Part shown: one piece after another, positions 24,899 through 33,438 of the stretch
Layout of the letters: every line of letters begins with the position of its first letter
Numbering within the stretch: the first letter of the stretch is position 1
Assembly: GCA_018674095.1 (NCBI GenBank)
Contig: JABHAX010000175.1
Span: forward strand, 1-33,438
Direction: 5' to 3'
DNA length: 33,438 nucleotides
Origin: Fidelibacterota bacterium
Lineage (GTDB): Bacteria > Fidelibacterota > Marinisomatia > Marinisomatales > UBA1611
Translations under genes and position numbers: made by a program
The notes under the pieces: generated by a model
What the model was told of the DNA's origin: nothing
Databases searched by the model: none
Seen by the model: only the letters and a program-made list of their open reading frames with translations

Positions 24899-27087
24899 TG
24901 GATAATCCTCTTTCAAGATTAGCCCCTCAACTATTCGGAGATTATCCTAAATTATTTGTAAATCTGGTGGACGCAATGTCCATCAACCCGAATGAAGAAA
25001 GAGATGAAATAAAAGCGCTTTTGTGGAAGGCATATGATTTTGGGAATCGCCACCACGAAGGTCAAAAACGTCAATCTGGCAAAGCTTATTTTACACACTG
25101 TGTTGCTGTTGCCCAAACCCTTGCCGAGTGGAAAATGGATACCACAACTATCATGGCTGGTTTATTGCATGATACGGTTGAAGATACTGACGTATCTGTG
25201 GAGACACTTCGGACAGAATTTGGAAATGATTTAGCAAATCTTGTTGATGGTGTTACTAAAATTGGGGGAATAAAATTTTCGTCTAGGAAAGAAAAACAGG
25301 CTGGAAATTTTATGAAAATTCTCCTTTCTGTCGCACAGGATCTAAGAGTCATTATTATCAAATTCGCTGATCGACTTCATAATATGGAAACGATTATTCA
25401 CATGGCAAAAATAAAGCAACATCGAATTGCTGTGGAAACGCGTGATGTTTATGTTCCGTTGGCTCATCGTTTGGGAATGTCTTCAGTAAAATCTCAATTG
25501 GAAGATCTTGTTTTTAGAGTGTTGAATCCTTCTGGTTATACTGAGTTGGATTCTAATATTAAATCTTCAAAAAAACATAGAGATAAATTTATTAAAGAGA
25601 TTATTAAGCCTGTTGAAGAAGAATTAAAATCCTATGATATTATTCCTCATGTTTATGGTCGGTCAAAATCCTATTCATCAATTTATGGAAAAATGATGTC
25701 TCGCGTGAAAACGTTTGAAGAAATTTATGATTTATATGCCATTCGAATCATTGTAGATAAAATTGAGCAAAGTTATTTAGCCTTGGGAATTGTACATAGC
25801 TTATATACGCCAATCCAGGAAAGATTTAAAGACTTTATTGCAACACCAAAATCAAATGGATATCAATCTGTTCACACAACAGTAATTGGGCCCAAGGGGA
25901 AATTGGTAGAAATACAAATTCGAACTCGAGAAATGGATGAAACTGCAGAAATTGGTGTGGCAGCACATTGGGTCTATAAAGATGGGAAATCGTCTGGAAT
26001 AGACAATAATGTAAAATGGCTCCGAGAGTTGTTGGAAATTCTTCAAAATGAATCCACCGATCCGAAAGAATTTATGGAGCTTTTGAAGATTGATTTATAC
26101 AACGAAGAAATTTTTGTTTTTACTCCAGCAGGCGATTTGGTCCAGTTACCGGTAGGTGCAACTCCGGTTGATTTTGCTTTTCAAGTCCACACACAAGTTG
26201 GAATGCATTGTATGGGTGCTAAGATTAATCATACTGTTGTTCCTCTCAATACCAAATTGAAAAATGGAGATATGATTGAAATTATTACGAGTAAAACTCA
26301 AATGCCTAGTTATGGGTGGCAAAAATTTATTGTAACCACAAAAGCTCGGAACCAAATCAATCGATATCTTAAAAAAAATCAGGACGAAGAAAGTATAAAA
26401 TTGGGTGAAGAAATGTTGGAGAAAACTCTTCGTAGAATGAAATTGTTGCAGGATATAGAAGAATTCAGAAACAGTTTTAGTCGATTTGGGTACTCAGATA
26501 GGGGCGCTTTGTTAAAATCAATCGGATCGGGAATGATAACCGTACGTGATATGTTTCGAAAATTGCGTCCTCAGGAAGATGAAATAGAAGATCAGACTGA
26601 AGAAGAAGAATCAACGAAATTTTTTGATTTTGCTCGATCTAAGACCAAAGGAATCATTTTAGATGGTATAGATAATCTAATGGTGAATTTTGGTAAATGC
26701 TGTAATCCAATTCCAGGCGATGAACTCATTGGGTTTGTAACGAGAGGTAGGGGAATTACAGTTCACCAAAGTTCCTGTAAAAGTTTGCCATTATTAAGCC
26801 ACGAGTCTGATCGATTAATTCCTGTTGATTGGAATGTGAAATCCACGGATAATTTTAATGTTCGTTTAAGAATTGTTGGTTTGGACTACAAGGGGTGGTT
26901 GAAAGATATGTCTGAATGTATTTCAAAGCAGAATGTAAATATTGCCAGTGTGGACATTAAAGTGACTGATTCAGTCGCAGTTGCCCATTTTATTGTTCAG
27001 GTAAATAATAATCGTCAACTCAACAGGTTAATTCGAAAAATGACAAAATTAAAACATATTGATTATGTAGAAAGAGCAGGTCGATAA
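24898..27087 (+). CDS. Bifunctional (p)ppGpp synthetase/hydrolase RelA/SpoT family
   Basis: HD motif 'GLLHDTVEDTD', synthetase 'KSNGYQSVHTTVIGPKGKLVEIQIRT', TGS 'VFTPAGDLVQLPVGATPVDFAFQVHT', C-terminal ACT-like region. Confidence 0.97.
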   Translation: MDNPLSRLAPQLFGDYPKLFVNLVDAMSINPNEERDEIKALLWKAYDFGNRHHEGQKRQSGKAYFTHCVAVAQTLAEWKMDTTTIMAGLLHDTVEDTDVSVETLRTEFGNDLANLVDGVTKIGGIKFSSRKEKQAGNFMKILLSVAQDLRVIIIKFADRLHNMETIIHMAKIKQHRIAVETRDVYVPLAHRLGMSSVKSQLEDLVFRVLNPSGYTELDSNIKSSKKHRDKFIKEIIKPVEEELKSYDIIPHVYGRSKSYSSIYGKMMSRVKTFEEIYDLYAIRIIVDKIEQSYLALGIVHSLYTPIQERFKDFIATPKSNGYQSVHTTVIGPKGKLVEIQIRTREMDETAEIGVAAHWVYKDGKSSGIDNNVKWLRELLEILQNESTDPKEFMELLKIDLYNEEIFVFTPAGDLVQLPVGATPVDFAFQVHTQVGMHCMGAKINHTVVPLNTKLKNGDMIEIITSKTQMPSYGWQKFIVTTKARNQINRYLKKNQDEESIKLGEEMLEKTLRRMKLLQDIEEFRNSFSRFGYSDRGALLKSIGSGMITVRDMFRKLRPQEDEIEDQTEEEESTKFFDFARSKTKGIILDGIDNLMVNFGKCCNPIPGDELIGFVTRGRGITVHQSSCKSLPLLSHESDRLIPVDWNVKSTDNFNVRLRIVGLDYKGWLKDMSECISKQNVNIASVDIKVTDSVAVAHFIVQVNNNRQLNRLIRKMTKLKHIDYVERAGR

Positions 27088-27395
27088 TGGAAACAATAAC
27101 ATATACGAAAAAAGATATTGCCACCAAATTGGCAAATCGGAATAATTTTAGTGTTAAATCAGCTAAAGACCTTGTGGATGATTTTTTTATAATTATGAGA
27201 GATTTTCTAATGGAAGATAATCCTTATACAAGAATTGAGATTCGGAATTTTGGCGTGTTTGAATCCAAGCCAACTAAAGCAAAACCTCGAGCAAGAAACC
27301 CACGAACCAATGAAGAAATTTATGTTCCGGCACATAAGAAAACCCTATTCAAACCGGGCAAAATCTTAAAATCTCACCTTCAAAAGCCACTCTAA
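27087..27395 (+). CDS. HU/IHF family DNA-binding protein
   Basis: 'RIEIRNFGVFESKPTKAKPRARNPRTNEEIYVPAHKKTLFKPGKILK' is the HU/IHF arm and core. Confidence 0.93.
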   Translation: METITYTKKDIATKLANRNNFSVKSAKDLVDDFFIIMRDFLMEDNPYTRIEIRNFGVFESKPTKAKPRARNPRTNEEIYVPAHKKTLFKPGKILKSHLQKPL

Positions 27396-27398
27396 TTT

Positions 27399-27812
27399 AT
27401 GGGGAGAATCTTGGGGGTTGATTACGGTGATAGCCGTATCGGTTTAGCGTTGTCTGATCCACTTAAAATAATCGCTTCTCCCTTTAAAACATTTCGAAAT
27501 GAGGGACGTGAAAAATGTCTGCAATTTCTTCAATCTTTAATTGAAGAAAAAGAGATTGAAGCAATAGTCGTTGGGCTCCCCATTGGCATGAAAGGACAAG
27601 ATACGGCTCAAACTATAAAAGTTCGAGAATTTGCTGATTCATTATCGATTTTCAATTTACCGATTGAGTTAGAAGATGAAAGATTATCATCTGTCAGCGC
27701 ACAAAAATCCATGATTATGCAAAATATAAAAACAGGGCATAATAAAGGAATGATTGATGAAAGAGCCGCGGCAATTTTATTACAACAATTCCTAGATAAA
27801 CGGAATCGATGA
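27399..27812 (+). CDS. ruvX: Putative Holliday junction resolvase / pre-16S rRNA nuclease YqgF
   Basis: 'ILGVDYGDSRIGLALSDPLKIIASP', 'VVGLPIGMKGQ', 'LEDERLSSVSAQKSM', 'IDERAAAILLQQFLD'. Confidence 0.95.
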   Translation: MGRILGVDYGDSRIGLALSDPLKIIASPFKTFRNEGREKCLQFLQSLIEEKEIEAIVVGLPIGMKGQDTAQTIKVREFADSLSIFNLPIELEDERLSSVSAQKSMIMQNIKTGHNKGMIDERAAAILLQQFLDKRNR

Positions 27813-29305
27813 ATTCATTTTTTAATCGTTCGCCCGTTCATTTAGCTATTGGTGGCGGACTTATTACAGGTATTGCCTATCAACCTTGGCATTTTGGCTT
27901 TTTAGCTTGGATTGGTCTTATTCCCTTGCTTCATGTCTGGTTAAACCATAGTGCAAAAGACAATGCTCGATTAGGCTATTTATTTGGGATGACTCATAAT
28001 CTTGTGGCATTTTATTGGATTGGATTTAATTCCGGAGCCAGTTTTTGGGTCGTGCTGTTATCTCTAATTGCTGCCGTATTGTATTTAGGACTTTTTTGGG
28101 CTGCAGCAGGATGGATTTTTGGGCGAGTGAACTTGTTAGGGAATGGCCTCACATTATTCCCTTTTTTAATTGTATCTATGGAATGGATTCGGAGTTTTGG
28201 TGCATTGGGATTTCCGTGGGGAAATATAGTTTTAACTCAATTAGAATTTTTGCCTTTAATTCAAATAATGGAAGTGACAGGAAGCTATGGAGTAACACTA
28301 TGGGTTTCATTGATTAATGTTATACTTTATATCTTGATTCAGAAGTTTGAGCCCAATAAAAAGCTGGGATTATTTATTTTTATTTTTTTATTAGGGCTTT
28401 GGTTTTCCGGGAAATCTCGGATGAAAGAATTCAATCAATCTAATCGAGTTTTGGAGGTAGGAATTCTTCAACCCAATATTGATCCAAATGCTAAATGGGA
28501 TTTTGAAATGAAGACAGAAACAATTGCTTATATGGACTCTTTACATGGTGAGGCAATTCTTCTCAATCCTGATATGATTGTTTTTCCAGAAACTGCCTAT
28601 CCCGCTTATTTAAGATTAAATCGAACAGTCAGGAAAATGATTCAATCAAAAGTTGATTCTTCTGCAATTCCAGTTTTAACAGGGACGGTTGACCGAACTA
28701 AATCAGCCACGGGAGATAAACAGTATTTTAACAGTTCCATGTTTTTTACACCCAATCATTCTTATTATCTCTATAATAAACTCCATTTAGTTCCCTTTGC
28801 AGAATACATTCCATTTTCGACACAAATTCCATCTTTAAAGAATTTGAATTTTGGACAGGGGAACTTTACCCATGGAACAGAGTACACGGTTTTTGAATGT
28901 GATTCAACCCATTTCTCCAATCTGATTTGTTATGAATCAAGCATTCCTAAATTGGTAAGTCAATTTGTAAAAAATGGCGCAGAAATGATTTCTATTCAAA
29001 CAAATGATGGTTGGTTAGGGAATTCAGCAGGGCCCTATCAACATTATGATATTGCACGAATCCGTGCTATTGAAAACAGAGTACCGATTGTTCGGTCAGC
29101 GAATACCGGAATTTCCGGGCTGATTCTTGCGAATGGTATATCATCTAATGAACAAATATTGGGAGAAATGGCCGTTTTTAAAGTCAGTGTTCCTTTAGGG
29201 AATTCAGGAAGCTTTTATAGTCAATATGGTGATATTTTTGCCATAATTTGTTTTTTAATATTTTGCCTACTTGGACCAATTCAATGCATAAGAAAAAATC
29301 ATTAA
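27809..29305 (+). CDS. lnt: Apolipoprotein N-acyltransferase
   Basis: TM N-terminus; nitrilase-fold catalytic segments 'VFPETAYPAY', 'YNKLHLVPFAEYIPF', 'NLICYESSIPKLV'. Confidence 0.95.
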   Translation: MNSFFNRSPVHLAIGGGLITGIAYQPWHFGFLAWIGLIPLLHVWLNHSAKDNARLGYLFGMTHNLVAFYWIGFNSGASFWVVLLSLIAAVLYLGLFWAAAGWIFGRVNLLGNGLTLFPFLIVSMEWIRSFGALGFPWGNIVLTQLEFLPLIQIMEVTGSYGVTLWVSLINVILYILIQKFEPNKKLGLFIFIFLLGLWFSGKSRMKEFNQSNRVLEVGILQPNIDPNAKWDFEMKTETIAYMDSLHGEAILLNPDMIVFPETAYPAYLRLNRTVRKMIQSKVDSSAIPVLTGTVDRTKSATGDKQYFNSSMFFTPNHSYYLYNKLHLVPFAEYIPFSTQIPSLKNLNFGQGNFTHGTEYTVFECDSTHFSNLICYESSIPKLVSQFVKNGAEMISIQTNDGWLGNSAGPYQHYDIARIRAIENRVPIVRSANTGISGLILANGISSNEQILGEMAVFKVSVPLGNSGSFYSQYGDIFAIICFLIFCLLGPIQCIRKNH

Positions 29306-29901
29306 CATTTATTCTCATTATGGGATTATTATTCGGTGGATCGCCAAAAATTCATCCAATGGTTAAATCTGCTATTCTCCCAGGTTGGGGAGAGTCATCC
29401 ATGCAAAATACAAAAAGAGCTCGAATATTTCGATTAACAGAAATTACCATGTTAACAGCGTGTATCAGCTCTTACACATTCTCAGGAATTAAAGCAAAAA
29501 ATTATGAATCTTATGCAGTGGAACATGCTGGAGTCAATCCAATGGGAAAAGACCATAAATATTGGGTTGATATGGGAAATTATTCAAGCATGGATGACCA
29601 TAATGATGAGCATCTACGATTTCGAGATATTGATGATTTATATCCAGAAAATGAAGGGTGGGATTGGACATGGGACTCTGATAAGAATAAGACAACATTT
29701 GAAACGATGCGAATTGGAAGTGATAAACTGGCTTTGAGAGGGAAATTTATTATTGGTGGCTTGATTGTAAATCATATCGTTTCTGCCATAGATGCCCTGT
29801 ATCTTACTCGATTGGAAAAGATTAATTCCATTTCAATGATTCCAATTATCGAACGTGATGGATCTTATTCGGTTTCTTTAAAGATCGGATTGGACCTATA
29901 A
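29284..29901 (+). CDS. DUF5683-like hypothetical membrane protein (start trimmed from 29248)
   Basis: Signal-like N-terminus then 'HPMVKSAILPGWGESSMQNTKRARIFRLTE' and 'GGLIVNHIVSAIDALYLTRLEK'. Confidence 0.6.
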   Translation: MHKKKSLTFILIMGLLFGGSPKIHPMVKSAILPGWGESSMQNTKRARIFRLTEITMLTACISSYTFSGIKAKNYESYAVEHAGVNPMGKDHKYWVDMGNYSSMDDHNDEHLRFRDIDDLYPENEGWDWTWDSDKNKTTFETMRIGSDKLALRGKFIIGGLIVNHIVSAIDALYLTRLEKINSISMIPIIERDGSYSVSLKIGLDL

Positions 29902-29903
29902 AA

Positions 29904-30623
29904 ATGAATCCCATTACGCGGCTTTCTCTGTATTTGGCCTTCTCTATTTCGGTACTTCTTTCATTGAAAGTGGGTCTTTTGATTTTTCATGTTATTTTAG
30001 GACTTTCCCTTATAATTTATGAAAAATCACATTGGCAAGAATGGAAAGAACGAACAATGCCATTTTGGAAATATTTTCCTATAATGGGATTCATTTTTTT
30101 CGCGATATCATTTTTGGTTTCGGAGAGGGAAATTCCAATAATTCTATTAGATGTTTCGTTGGCAACAATTCGTTTATTGGTGTTGGTGAGCGTCATGACA
30201 GTTTATACATTACAAGCAAAATCTGATGATATTATTTCCGCTACTCGAAGTTTATGGTATAAGATGAATTTTTCGTGGCGTTGGGTTGAAGATCTCCTTC
30301 TTTTTTTTGATATGACAATTCGGTTTTTCCCAACATTTAAAGAAGAATGGCAACAGATGGAAAGATCTCAAAAAGCATTATCTATTTCATCCCCAAATAC
30401 CTTTACCAAAAAGGCATTCCAAGTGGCTCACTTTATTCCGGATTTTATTATTTTAAATTTGAATAAAGCAGACTCAATCACAGGAGTTATGGAAATGCGG
30501 GGATATGGTCAAACCTTTCCTAGAAGTATTTATCCTCTGATTTCATTCAGACTAATTGATTTTTTCTGGATGATTGCAGTTTTTGCAATGTTGTTTGGAG
30601 TTCATACATTTGTCACGATATAA
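29904..30623 (+). CDS. ecfT: Energy-coupling factor transporter transmembrane (T) component, CbiQ/EcfT family
   Basis: Multi-TM; 'LLLFFDMTIRFFPTFKEEWQQMERSQKA' and 'ADSITGVMEMRGYGQ' match the EcfT/CbiQ coupling motifs. Confidence 0.82.
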   Translation: MNPITRLSLYLAFSISVLLSLKVGLLIFHVILGLSLIIYEKSHWQEWKERTMPFWKYFPIMGFIFFAISFLVSEREIPIILLDVSLATIRLLVLVSVMTVYTLQAKSDDIISATRSLWYKMNFSWRWVEDLLLFFDMTIRFFPTFKEEWQQMERSQKALSISSPNTFTKKAFQVAHFIPDFIILNLNKADSITGVMEMRGYGQTFPRSIYPLISFRLIDFFWMIAVFAMLFGVHTFVTI

Positions 30624-31344
30624 AGTTACTTTGCAATATGATGGAGCCAAATTTTTGGGTTGGCAACTCCAACCAAAAGGAAGAACAGTGCAGGGTGACT
30701 TAGAAAAGGTGCTCCGAAAAATTTCGAATCAAAAAACGAGAATTCCAGTTCATGGTGCAGGGCGGACAGATACAGGCGTTCATGCAATGGGGCAAGTGGC
30801 TCATTTTGACTTTGAAACAAGGTTGAGTGACGGTGAGCTTATAAAAGCCTTAAATGGTAATTTATCTCTTGATTGCAGAATTATGACGGTTGAAAAAGTT
30901 CATCAAGATTTCCATGCAAGGTTTGATGCTTTAAAACGTCATTATCAGTATCAATGTTTTACTGGAAATTCCTTATTATTTAAAAATCAGGCCTGGAGTA
31001 TTCCGAAAATAGATATGAACGAATTGAATCAATTGGCATCTCTACTTGTGGGGGATCATGATTTTTTATCCTTTAGTAAATATCACGAAGAGTTGAAACA
31101 TACTCGATGTATTATTTATAAATCTGAATGGACATTAGATGGAAAAATGGTAATTTTTCATATTACAGGTAACCGTTTTTTGCATCATATGGTTCGGTAC
31201 CTAGTTGGGACCATGATTGCAGTTATTGAAAAACGCTTATCAAATGAGAATTATTACCTTTTGTTAAAAAATCCCCAAAAAGATGTTCGCATATTTAAAG
31301 CGCCTCCGGAAGGGCTCTTATTAGTAAATGTAGTTTATGAATAA
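30610..31344 (+). CDS. truA: tRNA pseudouridine synthase A (TTG start proposed at 30610)
   Basis: 'LQYDGAKFLGWQLQPKGRTVQGDLEKVL', 'VHGAGRTDTGVHAMGQVAHFD', 'GNRFLHHMVRYLVGTMI'; GGAG upstream of TTG. Confidence 0.95.
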   Translation: MSRYKVTLQYDGAKFLGWQLQPKGRTVQGDLEKVLRKISNQKTRIPVHGAGRTDTGVHAMGQVAHFDFETRLSDGELIKALNGNLSLDCRIMTVEKVHQDFHARFDALKRHYQYQCFTGNSLLFKNQAWSIPKIDMNELNQLASLLVGDHDFLSFSKYHEELKHTRCIIYKSEWTLDGKMVIFHITGNRFLHHMVRYLVGTMIAVIEKRLSNENYYLLLKNPQKDVRIFKAPPEGLLLVNVVYE

Positions 31345-32413
31345 ACGATTTAAAATTATTTTTATTTTTATCACAATGTCGTTTCTTTTTGGAGACGGAA
31401 TTACTGCCTCTCGAGAAACTGCCATTACGCGTGCCATCGAAAAAGTCGGACCTTCCGTGGCGAGTATCAATGTAGAACAACATATTTCATCTGTTTCATT
31501 TGATCCATTTTTCGGGTTTATGTATCCTCGGGAAATTTATCCCATGAAAAGTTCTGGAAGTGGTGTCGTAATTAGTCCAGACGGATATGTCATGACAAAT
31601 CACCATGTAATCGAGAATGCAGATAAAGTAACCGTCACCTTATCCGGCGGTGATGAATATGAAGCAGAAATCATTGGTTCAGACCCAACTTCGGATTTAG
31701 CCTTATTAAAATTAAACGGTGATAATTTCCCCTATGCCGAATTAGGCAATTCAGATGATTTATTAATTGGTGAATGGGTGATTGCCCTTGGTAATCCATT
31801 TCAACTTTTTTCTATAAGTAATAAACCGACTGCAAGTGTTGGAATCATTTCTGCAACACATATGGATTTTGGACGACAAAAAAGTGGGAAAATATTTCAG
31901 GATATGATTCAAACTGATGCGGCCATAAACCCAGGAAACTCTGGTGGTCCATTGGTGAATGCATTGGGAGAAGTGATAGGTATAAATACATTTATTTTTA
32001 CAGGGTCTGATTATGCCCAAGGATCAGTGGGAATCGGATTTGCACTTCCTATAAATTCCACCAAGAGAATCGCTAAAGAATTAAGAGTGACGGGCCATGT
32101 GGATCGGGGATATTCTACAGGATTAATTGTCCAACCGGTTACACGAAGTTTTGCCAGATATTTAGATATTCCATTTACAAAAGGCGTCATTGTTGTGGAG
32201 ATTACGTCTGGAAGTGCAGGAGATAGATCAGGCCTAGAAGTGGGAGATGTTATTTTGACGGTGAATGGTGAACCGGTCAATCGTCCCAATGAAATTAGAA
32301 CTATAATTTCTGAGAATGATCTTCGACCTGGAGATAAACTATCACTGAAAATATTTCGAGAAGGTTCATATAAAACTTTGAAAATGAAATTAGAAAAATC
32401 TAGGAGAAAATGA
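31337..32413 (+). CDS. HtrA/DegP-like S1C serine protease with one PDZ domain
   Basis: Triad segments 'MTNHHVIENAD', 'DPTSDLALLKL', 'INPGNSGGPLVNALGEVIGINT', plus PDZ 'VVEITSGSAGDRSGLEVGDVILTVNGEPVN'. Confidence 0.95.
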   Translation: MNKRFKIIFIFITMSFLFGDGITASRETAITRAIEKVGPSVASINVEQHISSVSFDPFFGFMYPREIYPMKSSGSGVVISPDGYVMTNHHVIENADKVTVTLSGGDEYEAEIIGSDPTSDLALLKLNGDNFPYAELGNSDDLLIGEWVIALGNPFQLFSISNKPTASVGIISATHMDFGRQKSGKIFQDMIQTDAAINPGNSGGPLVNALGEVIGINTFIFTGSDYAQGSVGIGFALPINSTKRIAKELRVTGHVDRGYSTGLIVQPVTRSFARYLDIPFTKGVIVVEITSGSAGDRSGLEVGDVILTVNGEPVNRPNEIRTIISENDLRPGDKLSLKIFREGSYKTLKMKLEKSRRK

Positions 32414-32417
32414 GCGT

Positions 32418-33053
32418 ATGAGACTGGCACCCGAAGGGCGATTTATCGTTCTTCCTTTATTAATTTTAACGGCCCTTGCAGTTTGGCAATATGATTCTCT
32501 GGGGTTATCACTTGTTATTCCTTGGGTTTTTGTTGGATTATTAGTTTTTTGTATCAACTTTTTCAGAGATCCAATTCGAACCGTTCCAGCCGGTGAAAAT
32601 TTCATCATTGCACCTGCTGATGGTAAAATTGTTAAAATCACAGATGTGAATGATACGGATGTAGGTGAAGCGCAATTGGTCTCCATTTTTTTAAATGTAT
32701 TTAATGTGCATTGTAATCGAATGCCCATCGATGGTACCTTTACTTCGGTTAAGTATGAAAAGGGAAAATTCCTTGCAGCGTTTGACCATAAAGCATCAGA
32801 TGAAAATGAAAGAACAGAAATTACAATCTCAAGCAAAATTGGACCGGTGAAAGTGAAGCAAATTGCGGGGCTTATTGCTCGACGAATTTTATGTTATGCT
32901 AAAAATGGCAAATCAATGGAAATGGGTGGTAGATTGGGTTTTATCCGATTTGGATCTCGTACAGATTTGATTCTTCCAAAACATGTAAATTTATCCGTAG
33001 AATTGGGGCAGAAAGTGGTGGGAAATAAAACCATCATGGGAACGTATGAATGA
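32418..33053 (+). CDS. psd: Phosphatidylserine decarboxylase (short, membrane type)
   Basis: 'APADGKIVKI', 'FLNVFNVHCNRMPIDG', 'ARRILCYA', processing motif region 'RFGSRTDLILP'; next to pssA. Confidence 0.93.
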   Translation: MRLAPEGRFIVLPLLILTALAVWQYDSLGLSLVIPWVFVGLLVFCINFFRDPIRTVPAGENFIIAPADGKIVKITDVNDTDVGEAQLVSIFLNVFNVHCNRMPIDGTFTSVKYEKGKFLAAFDHKASDENERTEITISSKIGPVKVKQIAGLIARRILCYAKNGKSMEMGGRLGFIRFGSRTDLILPKHVNLSVELGQKVVGNKTIMGTYE

Positions 33054-33438
33054 AATTAAATTCGAATAAACAAAGAAGGAAACCCCGTCATTTTATCCCA
33101 AACATTTTGACATTGCTCAATATGTTTCTGGGGTTTTTATCAATTAGCCTAATTCTTAATGACCAACCTTTAAGAGCTGGTGTCTTTATCATTATTGCTG
33201 GTTCATTCGATGTTTTTGATGGGAAAATTGCAAGAATGTTGGGGATTGAATCTCGATTTGGTGTTGAATTTGATTCCATGGCAGATACAGTATCTTTTTG
33301 TGTGGTTCCTTCCGTTTTAATCTATTCCCTCTACGTGAATGGACTGCCACCCTTGTTGGGTGGATTTATCGCATTTATTCCTTTAATGTTTGGCACGATT
33401 CGATTGGCGAAATTCAATATTGAACAAGAACTTGAAAA
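33050..33438 (+). CDS. pssA: CDP-diacylglycerol-serine O-phosphatidyltransferase (3' truncated by window)
   Basis: ATGA overlap with the psd stop; 'MKLNSNKQRRKPRHFIPNILTLLNMFLGFLSI...DVFDGKIARMLGIESRFGVEFDSMADTVSFCVVP' carries the CDP-alcohol phosphotransferase motif. Confidence 0.93.
   Translation, partial: MKLNSNKQRRKPRHFIPNILTLLNMFLGFLSISLILNDQPLRAGVFIIIAGSFDVFDGKIARMLGIESRFGVEFDSMADTVSFCVVPSVLIYSLYVNGLPPLLGGFIAFIPLMFGTIRLAKFNIEQELE

Noticed and set aside
32011-32836. Two minus-strand ORFs (139 and 148 aa) opposite htrA and psd
   Set aside because: Both lie opposite well-supported enzymes and show no family signature.

Overview
The window looks like mostly core chromosome from a low-GC, Gram-negative-type bacterium. 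An FlgD/T9SS-like C-terminus, a PorV/PorQ-like protein, a TonB-dependent receptor with a carboxypeptidase-like domain, and Lnt suggest the FCB superphylum, perhaps Marinimicrobia; that lineage is inferred, not tested. Gene order: propeller protein C-terminus (partial); minus-strand block AI-2E transporter, cNMP-binding protein, adenosine deaminase, OPT transporter; TPP riboswitch and TonB-dependent receptor; YhhN-like protein (-); ffh-rpsP-khpA-rimM-trmD-rplS; terminator; MFS-selA-selB-mutS-PorV-like; small HigA-like orphan; yicC-gmk-rpoZ-like-udg4-dnaB-rel-HU-ruvX-lnt-DUF5683-like-ecfT-truA-htrA-psd-pssA (partial). I see no CRISPR array, transposase, tRNA, rRNA or complete defence system. Nothing I can see amounts to a new multi-gene system. 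The best leads are: (1) a TPP riboswitch whose 3' end contains the Shine-Dalgarno of a TonB receptor, with an alternative helix; (2) a small ORF that looks like a chimera of a RhuM N-terminus and a HigA antitoxin, next to a non-coding stretch with diverged repeats; (3) an orphan EcfT still beside truA; (4) a perfect GAAA-capped terminator hairpin directly against an MFS start codon; (5) a family-4 UDG with Ile at the usually aromatic uracil-stacking position; (6) a repeat-expanded acidic tail on bS16. All homology calls are from recognition of motifs, without database searches.
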